Source: Paenibacillus selenitireducens (GTDB lineage Bacteria > Bacillota > Bacilli > Paenibacillales > Paenibacillaceae). From it: DNA of 64,000 bases. The stretch covers positions 124,027 to 188,026 of the forward strand of contig NZ_MSZX01000011.1 of NCBI RefSeq assembly GCF_002021565.1, given 5' to 3'. The number at the start of each line of letters is the position of its first letter. Position 1 is the stretch's first letter. A program made the position numbers and the translations under genes. Shown here piece by piece: positions 52,463 to 60,806 of this stretch. The notes below the pieces were generated by a model. That model did no database searches. It had not been told where the DNA came from and worked only from the letters and a program-made list of their open reading frames with translations.

Positions 52463-52894
52463 CTATTGGAGTTTTGTGGCCAACTTGCGCAGCATCTGGT
52501 TCAAGACTTCGGCAATGACGAGTCCTATAGCAATCGCGCCGGAAATGAAGAAGGCTTGCGCGGCCAACTGCAAGGCAGCGATATTATCATTTTGGACGAA
52601 ATGGCGCATGGCGTCATACGCAAGGCCACCAGGAACGAGCGGGATAATACCTGATACGCTAAAAATAATGACGGGCGTTTTATATAATCTTGCGAACACG
52701 ATACTGGTTGCACCCACGATGAAGGTAGCCACAAGCGAGGCCAGTACCGTACTGTAGCTTGCATTCATAAGTACGTAGATTCCCCAACTGACCATGCCGA
52801 CGAATCCGCATTGCGGTAAGGCACGGCGAGGGGCATTGAAGATGACACCAAAAGCGGCAGATGCGATAAAGCTAGTGATTAACTGTGCAATCAT
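52463..52894 (-). CDS. Threonine/serine exporter, ThrE_2 (DUF3815) subunit
   Basis: This 143-residue membrane protein has about five hydrophobic segments and the conserved GIIPLVPGGLAYDAM loop of the ThrE_2 family. It supplies the C-terminal half of ThrE-type exporters, split here into a separate gene. Its partner (52928-53689) lies 33 bases upstream in the same direction, and both must be made for transport. The likely substrates are threonine and serine, as shown for the fused Corynebacterium ThrE. The permease gene is convergent across the terminator. Confidence 0.88.
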   Translation of the reverse strand: MIAQLITSFIASAAFGVIFNAPRRALPQCGFVGMVSWGIYVLMNASYSTVLASLVATFIVGATSIVFARLYKTPVIIFSVSGIIPLVPGGLAYDAMRHFVQNDNIAALQLAAQAFFISGAIAIGLVIAEVLNQMLRKLATKLQ

Positions 52895-52927
52895 AAGTTA
52901 CCTCTTTCATTATGCAATCGATTCCAT

Positions 52928-53689
52928 CTAGAACAGTATAAAGACAAGCGCAATGCCAGTTCCAATCGCAAATGCGGTAAGGAAAGCTTCGGCCCCTTTG
53001 GATAAACCAGACACCAAATGACCTGACATGAGGTCTCTGACGGCATTGGTAATGAGTAATCCGGGCACAAGGGGCATTACCGATCCGATGATGATTTTAT
53101 CCACTTGGTAACCGATGCTGATCTCGGTGAAGAAGAAGGCGAATAACCCGACGAGAAAAGCAGCCGAAAACTCCGCAAAGAATTTCACGGCAACCAGACG
53201 TTGGAAGAAAATAACCGCGGCCAACCCTAATCCGCCGCATAACATGGCTGGAATGAAGTCGAACCAACCGCCTTGGAACATAATTAAGAAGCAGCCGCTT
53301 GCGATGGATGCAGCTACGATCTGAAACCATATGGGGTAAGTGTGAGGGTGAGCTTCGATTTCCCGGAGTAAGAGCCTAGCTTCAGACATGGTAATATCGC
53401 CGTTTGACAGGTTGCGGGAGACGCTGTTGACCTCAGCCACTTTATGTAAGTCAGTTGTTCGTTCGGTAATGCGTATCAGCTTCGCTGGTTCCGCGCCGTC
53501 CGTAGAGAAGATGATGCCGGTCGGCGTTACATAACTATGTGACCGAGGGATGCCGAGTGCCGCGGCGATCCGTGTCATCGTATCTTCTACACGAGACGTT
53601 TCCGCGCCGCTCTGTAACATGATTTTGCCGGCTAACAGACATATTTCTATAATTTCATAGGTTAAATGATCGATTTTCTCTTCCATCAT
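52928..53689 (-). CDS. Threonine/serine exporter, ThrE (DUF1212) subunit
   Basis: This 253-residue protein has a hydrophilic N-terminal domain (about 1-110, with LQSGAETSRVEDTM and SVSRNLSNGDIT) and five C-terminal membrane segments ending in MPLVPGLLITNAVRDL. This matches the N-terminal half of ThrE. Together with the downstream 143-residue subunit it forms a complete split exporter. The ribosome site is weak (GGGGATAG), and a second Met directly follows the first. No regulator is adjacent; the orphan OmpR-type gene is divergent. Confidence 0.9.
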   Translation of the reverse strand: MMEEKIDHLTYEIIEICLLAGKIMLQSGAETSRVEDTMTRIAAALGIPRSHSYVTPTGIIFSTDGAEPAKLIRITERTTDLHKVAEVNSVSRNLSNGDITMSEARLLLREIEAHPHTYPIWFQIVAASIASGCFLIMFQGGWFDFIPAMLCGGLGLAAVIFFQRLVAVKFFAEFSAAFLVGLFAFFFTEISIGYQVDKIIIGSVMPLVPGLLITNAVRDLMSGHLVSGLSKGAEAFLTAFAIGTGIALVFILF

Positions 53690-53903
53690 GATTCTATCCC
53701 CTATAGGTTATGTGAACGCTAAGATTAATTACGATAATTATGGGGAATATCCGGTCGAAAGTAAAGCGCTTAACTTAAATTATACATCTAGAAATTTTGC
53801 CGCCGATGGGTTTCTTGTAAATATTTCAAAATATACAATTCTCATTTAAAACTCATAAATGGATGTTACCCTATTTTCACATCAGCGAAGGGAGGTGGAT
53901 ACC

Positions 53904-54623
53904 ATGGAAAACCGCGTTTTGATCATAGACTACGATGAGAACCATACACATTTGCTAACCTTGAGACTTCAGTACGAAGGTTATACAGTAGAATGTTCCC
54001 GAACTGGGGAAGAGGGCGTCCAATGGGTACAGACCGAGAGCTGGAGTATGATACTGCTGGCTATGCAGCTTCCAGATCGGAATGGCATGGATGTACTGCG
54101 TCAAATTCGTACAATAGATGAAGGAACGCCCGTAATTCTTTTGTCGGAGGAAGATCATTGGTTATACAAAGTGAGGGGGCTGGATCAAGGCGCGAATGAT
54201 TACATGGTTAAGCCTGTTCAGGTCGCGGAGTTGATGGCTCGGATCCGAGTCTGTTTGCGTCATCGGCAGGTTGAAGGAAATGAAGATGAAGCAGCGCAGC
54301 AGGACGTTACCATGGCTATGGGAGAACTGGTCATTCATCCGGGATTACGAGAAGTAACGCAAGGGGATACGAAAATCGATCTGACACCTACGGAATTTAA
54401 TCTGTTAATGTACTTGGTGGAGAACCGTAATCAGGTCATGACACGCGAGCAAATTCTTCAACATGTCTGGGGATACGAGTTTTTTGGGAATACGAACATT
54501 GTAGACGTATATATTCGCTATTTGCGGCAGAAATTAGACTATCCCTTCAAACAAAAACGGATTCGGACCTGCCGAGGAATCGGGTATTTTATTCGTGATG
54601 CGTCACAGAGTCAGTGCATATAA
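53904..54623 (+). CDS. OmpR-family regulator with a degenerate receiver domain
   Basis: This 239-residue protein has a receiver-like domain (1-120) and an OmpR-type winged helix (about 140-235, with LTPTEFNLLMYL and VDVYIRYLRQKL). The phospho-acceptor position, normally Asp in LLD, is Ala53 (ILLAMQLPDRNG), and the acid pair is D9-Y10. The Ser and the Lys of MVKP remain. It therefore cannot be phosphorylated the usual way and should be a pseudo-receiver controlled by ligand, dimerisation or partner. No kinase gene adjoins it. The start (MENRVL) has GGGAGGTGG upstream, and an upstream ATG is unneeded. Confidence 0.9.
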   Translation: MENRVLIIDYDENHTHLLTLRLQYEGYTVECSRTGEEGVQWVQTESWSMILLAMQLPDRNGMDVLRQIRTIDEGTPVILLSEEDHWLYKVRGLDQGANDYMVKPVQVAELMARIRVCLRHRQVEGNEDEAAQQDVTMAMGELVIHPGLREVTQGDTKIDLTPTEFNLLMYLVENRNQVMTREQILQHVWGYEFFGNTNIVDVYIRYLRQKLDYPFKQKRIRTCRGIGYFIRDASQSQCI

Positions 54624-54718
54624 TTCGTGATGAAGCCGTGAAAATAAAAAGGACCATGATGTTCGTTGTGTTTTCCATTATAATAGATGAACAAGATCAT
54701 GATGGAAGGCGGACAAGC

Positions 54719-55366
54719 ATGGCGAAGCAAAAATATTATGTAGTCTGGGCAGGCAAACAACCTGGCATTTATAAGACATGGGCAGAGTGCCAAGCACAAG
54801 TGAATCAGTTCCCTCAAGCGAAGTTCAAGTCGTATGAGTCGCTTGCGGAAGCGGAAAAAGCGTATCAAGGTGGCGCGAAATCCTATTGGGGGCAAGTTCA
54901 GAGCAAAGGAAGCGGCGTACCCAAGACCTCGAAGGCATCTGCTTCCATTCCGATGGATCAAATCGATTACGATAGTATCTCCGTGGATGTGGGTACACGC
55001 GGTAATCCGGGCCCTGTTGAATACAAAGGGGTAGATACGCAGACGGGTGAGGTACTGTTCGCGGTAGGACCCATTCGTAAAGGAACGAATAATTTAGGAG
55101 AATTTCTCGCAATTGTACATGCTTTGGCTTATCTGAAGCAGCACAATAGCACGAAGACGATCTATAGTGATTCCGCGAATGCATTAAAATGGTTAAAGCA
55201 GAAAAAGGTATCCACGACGTTAGCTCGGGACGAGTCGACCCAAGAGATTTGGACTTTAATCGATCGGGCGGAGCAGTGGCTGCAGCAAAATTCGTACAAG
55301 AATAAAGTGTTGAAATGGGAAACCAAGAGTTGGGGAGAAATTAAAGCCGATTATGGCCGTAAATAG
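54719..55366 (+). CDS. rnhA: Ribonuclease H family protein with viroplasmin-like N-terminal domain
   Basis: This 215-residue protein has an N-terminal hybrid-binding (viroplasmin-like) domain (about 1-50, YYVVWAGKQPGIYKTW) and an RNase H fold. The acidic residues are visible as D in ISVDVGT, E in NLGEFLA, D in IYSDSANA and a C-terminal D. It should cut RNA in RNA-DNA hybrids. The start was set at the ATG giving MAKQKY behind GGAAGGCGG; a longer upstream frame lacks support. It is followed by a strong terminator. Confidence 0.9.
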   Translation: MAKQKYYVVWAGKQPGIYKTWAECQAQVNQFPQAKFKSYESLAEAEKAYQGGAKSYWGQVQSKGSGVPKTSKASASIPMDQIDYDSISVDVGTRGNPGPVEYKGVDTQTGEVLFAVGPIRKGTNNLGEFLAIVHALAYLKQHNSTKTIYSDSANALKWLKQKKVSTTLARDESTQEIWTLIDRAEQWLQQNSYKNKVLKWETKSWGEIKADYGRK

Positions 55367-55400
55367 AAAAGCATGTCCTCTCAAGGGGACATGCTTTTTA
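55367..55400 (+). terminator. Terminator of the RNase H gene
   Basis: AAAAGCATGTCC pairs with GGACATGCTTTTT, one base after the stop codon. It also touches the convergent hydrolase gene end. Confidence 0.85.
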
Positions 55401-56342
55401 TTTGCGCAGCGCAGGCGCGATATATTGAAGAAACAAATCTAACGGCGGCTTTCTTTTTTTGTGCTTATCGTTCGTTAATACAGCAACGAGGTCATGCGAG
55501 GGGACGACGATGATATATTGACCGCCGAACCCTAAGGCGAAATAGTAGGGAACATCCTGTGCAGGTTGTTCATCCGTCTGAAAGGAAGAGACCCACCAAT
55601 GCCATCCATAGAAGCCTTCACGCGGCTTATTGGCTTGAATTCGCGGTTGCGTTGATTGCTGTACCCAATTAGAAGACAGGAGCTGTCGACCTTTCCATGC
55701 TCCACGTTGAAGAAAGAGCTGACCGAACTTGACCATATCCGAAGGCTTCAGTGATAATCCAAAACCTCCGGTATGTATTCCTTGCGGATCAACTTCCCAG
55801 AGGTAATCTTCTACACCAAGAGGACCGAACAAATGCTGCTCAGCGAACTTCGAGACAGGCATTCCGGTTGTCTGCATGAGAATGCCGGCTAATAGCTGCG
55901 AGCATCCTGAATTGTAGACCATGCGTTCGCCGGGGACATCAGCCATCGGCTGCTCCAAGGCAAACTGCAGCCAATGCGCGGTTTTGGTCATTCGCGGAAA
56001 AGAGTTGATCCCGCCAAATTCGCTCCATTCCCATCCGGAAGTCATGGCGAGTAAATGCTCAATCGTAATTTGATGTTTTCGCGAATCATGATCTTGCAGA
56101 ACTTCGGGGTAATAGTGATGTATTGGCGTCGAAGTACCTTGTATCTTACCTTGGTCTATCGCAATGCCGATCAAGGCAGATAAGATGCTCTTCGTACAAG
56201 AATTGATTTTATGGATTTGACTCGTGATTTCCGGCTCACGGTAATATTCGAGCACGTATTGACCCTGCTTCAGGACAAGACAGCTTCGTAGATCATGCGA
56301 AGCAATCGAACGCTCGATAGACTGCAAATCGAATGGGCTCAT
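55398..56342 (-). CDS. Serine hydrolase, beta-lactamase class C fold
   Basis: This 314-residue cytosolic protein has the SxxK motif in INSCTKS (catalytic Ser and Lys), YxN in MVYNSGCSQL and a GFGGQY block near the C-terminus in place of the KTG motif. These are the marks of the penicillin-binding/class C esterase fold. No signal peptide is present, so cell-wall activity is unlikely; esterase or amide hydrolase activity is more probable. It starts inside the stop region of the AlkD gene (ATGA), so the two are co-expressed from one transcript. Confidence 0.88.
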   Translation of the reverse strand: MSPFDLQSIERSIASHDLRSCLVLKQGQYVLEYYREPEITSQIHKINSCTKSILSALIGIAIDQGKIQGTSTPIHHYYPEVLQDHDSRKHQITIEHLLAMTSGWEWSEFGGINSFPRMTKTAHWLQFALEQPMADVPGERMVYNSGCSQLLAGILMQTTGMPVSKFAEQHLFGPLGVEDYLWEVDPQGIHTGGFGLSLKPSDMVKFGQLFLQRGAWKGRQLLSSNWVQQSTQPRIQANKPREGFYGWHWWVSSFQTDEQPAQDVPYYFALGFGGQYIIVVPSHDLVAVLTNDKHKKRKPPLDLFLQYIAPALRK

Positions 56343-57019
56343 GGCATGCTCCTGTCGACGTATTTCAGTGCTTCCTTGACACTTAGCGGAGAGAGAGACG
56401 TGTTGGCAACAAATTGCCGAACGGCAGCTTCATCGGTCTTCGAATATTCACGAAGTACCCAGCCGATCGCTTTGCGGATGAAGAATTCTTTATCTTCCTT
56501 ACAATGTTCAATGTAGCGGAAGAGTCGTTCGACATCCGTGTTTTTCTTATAACTAAGCTGATAGAGAAGCGCAGCGCGCTGCAGCCAGAAGTTGTCCGAT
56601 GCGATCCAATGCTCGGTATATGTAGGGATAAGTTCGGGATATTGCATGAGATGAAATCCGATCAGCCGTGACGATATCAAATCTACCGTATCCCACCACG
56701 ATTTTGAAACAACGTATTGCTCCAAGGCTTCGATATGCTGAAGAGGAGCCTTTTTACGATACTTTTCCAGGACGACCATGGCAATATACTGAAATTCCCG
56801 CTCAGGCAGGTTCCAGATGTCCGCGGAAACAGCAGCAAGTTCATTTTCTTTAGGAATGCCGTATTCTTGAAAAAAGCTTCGTAAGAGCTGTGTACGCTCT
56901 GTTGACCGAATGCCAAGAAAGGGGAACTGATCGCGCATATAGGCAGCCATCGGAGCTGCTTGTTCAGCATTTGCATGGGTTCGGAAATAAGCTTCTAATT
57001 GCTGAGCATAGGTAAGCAT
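56339..57019 (-). CDS. alkD: AlkD-family DNA glycosylase
   Basis: This ~226-residue all-helical HEAT-repeat-like protein has the conserved SWWDTVD (Trp and Asp at the active site) and AIGWVLREYSKTDE, holding the second Trp. These match the residues AlkD uses to remove alkylated bases without base flipping. The start was placed at the second ATG (giving MLTYAQ) because AAGGAGC is eight bases upstream; the first ATG is too close. The serine hydrolase gene overlaps its end by four bases. Confidence 0.9.
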   Translation of the reverse strand: MLTYAQQLEAYFRTHANAEQAAPMAAYMRDQFPFLGIRSTERTQLLRSFFQEYGIPKENELAAVSADIWNLPEREFQYIAMVVLEKYRKKAPLQHIEALEQYVVSKSWWDTVDLISSRLIGFHLMQYPELIPTYTEHWIASDNFWLQRAALLYQLSYKKNTDVERLFRYIEHCKEDKEFFIRKAIGWVLREYSKTDEAAVRQFVANTSLSPLSVKEALKYVDRSMP

Positions 57020-57127
57020 ATACATAGCTCCTTCTTCTTAGAATATTGCAAAGATTGGTTATATTGTAACACAACCCGTTGATTCCATCCGTACCACGCC
57101 GGGGTAACATCGCTTCATCCTCATTAG

Positions 57128-57176
57128 AAAAAAATCCGCTCTATAACTCAGTACATTACCTAAGATAGAGCGGATT
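57128..57176 (-). terminator. Terminator of the MalY/PatB gene
   Basis: On the minus strand AATCCGCTCTAT pairs with ATAGAGCGGATT across a 20-base loop and is followed by T6. It lies just after the stop codon. Confidence 0.78.
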
Positions 57177-57185
57177 CATATGAAA

Positions 57186-58367
57186 TTATAAGGTTATGGA
57201 TTTCTTAGGATAGGCAGCAAGCATTCGTTCGAGTCCTTGTTGTAAGAGCGGGCGCGGCGTTCCAAGGTTGATCCGCACGTAGCCTTCACCAATCGCACCA
57301 TAGGCTGTACCGAAGCAGAGCGTGACGCCGGCTTCTACCTCAATCCATTGTTTTAAGACGCTTTCGTTTTCACTAATTCCTCGACAATCGACCCATAAGA
57401 GATAGGTTCCTTCCGGTTGAATGACCTTGAGTTCTGGCATATGATCCGCGATGAATTGTTCAGCGTATTTGATATTGCCTTGAATATACAGAAGGAGCTC
57501 CTCTAGCCATACATCCGACTTCGTGTACGCTGCTTCCAGCGCGGGAACGGCGAAGTAGGTCGGATCGAAGATCCCCGTCTGCAGCAAAACTTTCTTGAAT
57601 TGGTCCCGCAACTGCTGATTTGGAATGATAATGTTCGATACGGCAAGCCCTGCAAGATTGAATGTCTTCGCTGGGGAAGTACATATAATGGAACGGGCAG
57701 CGATCTCATCCGATAAGCGGGCGATCACCGTATGCTCATGACCCGGATGGACGAAATCCGCATGAATGTCGTCTGACACGAGCAGCACATCATACTTGAT
57801 GCATAAGGCTGCGACACGTTCCAGCTCTTGCCGCGTCCATACTCTTCCGGTTGGATTCTGGGGCGAGACCCAGAGCAATATTTTGATCCCTTCCCGCATA
57901 TGCTGTTCCATTTCCTCAAAGTTTATTTCATAACGTCCGTCTTTAAGGAGGAGTGGGCTTTCCACCAAGGTCCGGTGATTCCGGGTCACGGCACTCTGAA
58001 GCGGAAAATAGGAAGGCGTATGAATGAGTACCCGATCCGTCTCTTGCGTAAAATGCTGAATGATCAACGATACCGCCTGTACGATTCGCGGGCAGAAGAC
58101 AATCCAATCTTGTTCAATAGGCCATTGATAGGCGTCGCGCATCCAGCGCTGTACTGCATCATAATAGGAGGCGTATGCATTGGTATAACCATAAATACCA
58201 TGTTCCGCCATATGCATGACAACATCCTGAATGGCCGGCGATATACGCAAATCCATGTCTGCCACAGATAAAGCGATTTGATGGTGTCCGAATTGTTGGC
58301 CTACGGGTTCCCATTTGTCGCTGTTGGTACCGAAGCGATTCGTAATTTGATCGAAAAATGAATTCAT
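57186..58367 (-). CDS. MalY/PatB-family PLP-dependent C-S lyase (aminotransferase fold)
   Basis: This 393-residue fold-type I PLP enzyme shows the internal aldimine Lys in SPAKTFNLAGL, the family-typical SVADMDL near residue 35, VSPQNPTGRVW, and the Arg that binds the carboxylate in GYVRINLGTP. This group includes cystathionine beta-lyases and MalY-like regulators, which cleave C-S bonds and release ammonia, pyruvate and a thiol. It stands alone, divergent from the LacI regulator gene. Whether cystathionine or another S-compound is the substrate is not shown. Confidence 0.9.
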   Translation of the reverse strand: MNSFFDQITNRFGTNSDKWEPVGQQFGHHQIALSVADMDLRISPAIQDVVMHMAEHGIYGYTNAYASYYDAVQRWMRDAYQWPIEQDWIVFCPRIVQAVSLIIQHFTQETDRVLIHTPSYFPLQSAVTRNHRTLVESPLLLKDGRYEINFEEMEQHMREGIKILLWVSPQNPTGRVWTRQELERVAALCIKYDVLLVSDDIHADFVHPGHEHTVIARLSDEIAARSIICTSPAKTFNLAGLAVSNIIIPNQQLRDQFKKVLLQTGIFDPTYFAVPALEAAYTKSDVWLEELLLYIQGNIKYAEQFIADHMPELKVIQPEGTYLLWVDCRGISENESVLKQWIEVEAGVTLCFGTAYGAIGEGYVRINLGTPRPLLQQGLERMLAAYPKKSITL

Positions 58368-58447
58368 CTGTAGAACCTCCTGTTGATCTGTCTTATAACC
58401 TCATTTAAAGAGATTACGAGAAGGGTTGCAAGCCTAATATTTTTCTC

Positions 58448-58493
58448 TTGACAGCGAAGAGTTGAATTGAAATAATGTACGCGTGTACATTAT
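58448..58493 (+). promoter_or_regulatory. Promoter with overlapping LacI-type operator
   Basis: TTGACA (58448-58453), a 17-base spacer and AATAAT (58471-58476) form a strong promoter. A perfect inverted repeat with arms ATAATGTAC and GTACATTAT around GCGT (58472-58493) covers the -10 region. A CG-centred palindrome of this size fits LacI-family operators, so the regulator probably represses its own operon. Confidence 0.8.
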
Positions 58494-58546
58494 GACATTT
58501 ATCACACTTGCGAAAATGTAAGCAAGACCAATGAAGTTATACGGAG

Positions 58547-59554
58547 GTGCGGACCATCGCGACACGAAAAGAAGTAGCAGCACGCGCCGGTGTATCTGAG
58601 GCGACCGTCTCCCGTGTTCTCAATGATGTGGGTCCGATCAAAGAAGAGACGAGGCAGCGCGTACTTCAAGCAGCGAAGCACTTCAATTACGCTCCGAATG
58701 CCATTGCCCAGAGCTTTGCTCGTGGGAAAAGTGGGAATCTAGGCGTTGTTCTGCCTTATGTTCCCGGGGTCCATTTGTTTTCAACCTTTTATTTCTCGGA
58801 GATGCTCAGCGGAATCGGAGCCGCGGCCAAAGAGAGAGGATATGACTTGCTGTTAAAGTTTCGTTCATTAGAGACAGATAACGATTACGAATTGCTTTTT
58901 CAGCGTCAGAAGGTGGATGCGTGCATTATTCTTGGCGCGCGCAATACGGTAGAAGAGCGGGAGTCGTTAGTTCGTCTCCAGGCGGCGAAGCTGCCATTCT
59001 GCTTAATCGGTCAGCATTATGAGGAACTTCGGTGCAATACATTGGATGCGGACCATGTACAGGGCAGTTACTTGGCCGTGAAGTATTTACTCGACCAAGG
59101 GCATGCAAGAATTGCTTTCTTAAACGGGTCTCCGGCGTATTCCAATAGCCAGGATCGGTTGAAGGGTTATTTGAAAGCATTAGGGGAACGGGGTATCGCA
59201 TTTGATGAACGCCTCTATGTCGAAGGAAATTATAGCCGAACCAGCGGTTATCAAGCGGCTCCTTATATCCTTGAGCAGCAGGTCGATGCCGTCTTTGCGG
59301 GGAATGATCGCATGGCCATCGGGTTCATGCAGAAGCTGCGGGAGCTGGGGAGAGGCGCGGGCCAGGACATGGCAATCGTTGGCTATGATAACTCGGATGC
59401 TGCGCAGTTTACGGAGCCGCCTTTAACGAGCGTTGCCGTACCTTTCTATGAAATGGGGAGCTTGGCCGCAGCAAAGCTCTTAGAATCAATCGATGCCAAC
59501 GATGAAAAGGAAATTTTTCAAGAAAAGCTATCCACGCACTTAGTCATACGTTAA
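58547..59554 (+). CDS. LacI-family transcriptional regulator
   Basis: This ~335-residue regulator has the N-terminal LacI helix-turn-helix TRKEVAARAGVSEATVSRVL, then the hinge helix region and a periplasmic-binding-protein-like effector domain with QGSYLAVKYLLDQGH and the GNDRMAIGFM block. The start is unusual. The GTG at 58547 lies inside GGAGGTG, the Shine-Dalgarno sequence. ATC at 58556, six bases after it, would give the usual LacI beginning (MATRKEVA); I keep the GTG as the formal start. It leads an operon with two Gfo/Idh/MocA genes and has a palindromic operator in its promoter. Confidence 0.9.
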   Translation: MRTIATRKEVAARAGVSEATVSRVLNDVGPIKEETRQRVLQAAKHFNYAPNAIAQSFARGKSGNLGVVLPYVPGVHLFSTFYFSEMLSGIGAAAKERGYDLLLKFRSLETDNDYELLFQRQKVDACIILGARNTVEERESLVRLQAAKLPFCLIGQHYEELRCNTLDADHVQGSYLAVKYLLDQGHARIAFLNGSPAYSNSQDRLKGYLKALGERGIAFDERLYVEGNYSRTSGYQAAPYILEQQVDAVFAGNDRMAIGFMQKLRELGRGAGQDMAIVGYDNSDAAQFTEPPLTSVAVPFYEMGSLAAAKLLESIDANDEKEIFQEKLSTHLVIR

Positions 59555-59591
59555 TCCTGCGTTACATACCAAGAATCGGAGGAGATAAAGA

Positions 59592-60755
59592 ATGAATCAA
59601 GTTCAAGTGGGGATGATTGGTTATAAATTTATGGGCAAAGCGCACAGTCATGCGTATCGGGATCTGCCGATGTTTTTCCCGAAGACGGCTCGTCCGGTAA
59701 TGAAGTTAATCTGTGGACGCAACGAGAACGATGTCGCGCAAGCAGCTTCTCAATTAGGTTGGGAAAGCTATGTCACGGATTGGCGCGAAATGATTCAACG
59801 CGATGATATCGATCTGATTGATATTAACGCACCGAGTGATACGCACAAAGAGATTGCGATTGCGGCAGCTCAAGCCGGCAAACATTTATTCTGCGAAAAG
59901 CCGTTAGCGCTTACACTCGCTGATTCCCGCGACATGCTGGCTGCTGCAGAAGAAGCGGGCGTTAAGCATATGGTCGGCTTCAACTACCGCTTCGCGCCTG
60001 CAGTGATACTCGCAAAGAAATTAATTGACGAAGGCCGACTAGGGCAAATCTACCACTTCCGCGGCATGTTTCTGCAAGATTGGTTAATAGATCCGGAATT
60101 TCCGCTAGCTTGGCGATTACAGAAAGAGATTGCTGGTTCGGGCTCGCATGGGGATCTAGGTGCCCATGTCATTGATCTTGCCCATTACCTTGTCGGTGAT
60201 CTGCAAGAAGTGATTGGGATGAGCGATACGTTCGTGAAGGAACGTCCTTTGCCGTCCGCAGGAACGACAGGCCTAAGTTCGAAAGGCGGCGTGTCGGCAG
60301 AGCGCGGTCCTGTGACGGTGGATGATGCAACACTGTTTATGGCTCGCTTCGCGAACGGTGCCATGGGAAGCTTCGAGGCAACACGGTTTGCCGCCGGGCA
60401 CCGCTGCACGAATTCCTTTGAAATCAACGGGAGTAAGGGAAGCGTGAAATTTGATTTTGAGCGGATGAATGAGCTGCAAGTTTATTTTGTAGAGGATGCA
60501 AGTGACGTTCAAGGTTTTCGCCGTGTATTAGCGACGGACCCAGCGCATGCTTTCGCTGAGGCTTGGTGGCCGCCAGGACATACGATCGGGTATGAGCACA
60601 CGTTCATTCATGAGATGGTTGAAATGATGGATGCCATTCGTGAGGACAGACAACCGGTTCCGAATTTCAACGACGGTGTGAAGTGCCAAGCTGTATTGGA
60701 AGCCGTGGATCAGTCCATTGAAGAACGGCGCTGGGTTGCCATATCCGAATTATAG
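59592..60755 (+). CDS. Gfo/Idh/MocA-family oxidoreductase
   Basis: This 387-residue dehydrogenase has an N-terminal Rossmann fold with VGMIGYKFMGKAHSHAY and the catalytic EKPLAL motif (Lys). The C-terminal alpha/beta domain carries the His-rich segment GDLGAHVIDLAHYLVGD, which supplies the catalytic-site His. Such enzymes oxidise polyols or sugars, such as inositol-type substrates, with NAD(P). It follows the LacI regulator by 37 bases and precedes a second family member, so a sugar-alcohol or amino-sugar catabolic operon is likely. The specific substrate is not evident. Confidence 0.92.
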   Translation: MNQVQVGMIGYKFMGKAHSHAYRDLPMFFPKTARPVMKLICGRNENDVAQAASQLGWESYVTDWREMIQRDDIDLIDINAPSDTHKEIAIAAAQAGKHLFCEKPLALTLADSRDMLAAAEEAGVKHMVGFNYRFAPAVILAKKLIDEGRLGQIYHFRGMFLQDWLIDPEFPLAWRLQKEIAGSGSHGDLGAHVIDLAHYLVGDLQEVIGMSDTFVKERPLPSAGTTGLSSKGGVSAERGPVTVDDATLFMARFANGAMGSFEATRFAAGHRCTNSFEINGSKGSVKFDFERMNELQVYFVEDASDVQGFRRVLATDPAHAFAEAWWPPGHTIGYEHTFIHEMVEMMDAIREDRQPVPNFNDGVKCQAVLEAVDQSIEERRWVAISEL

Positions 60756-60806
60756 AATAGAGAAGACACATACAAATAAACGAGAAGATAGAGAGGTTGA
60801 GACGTC

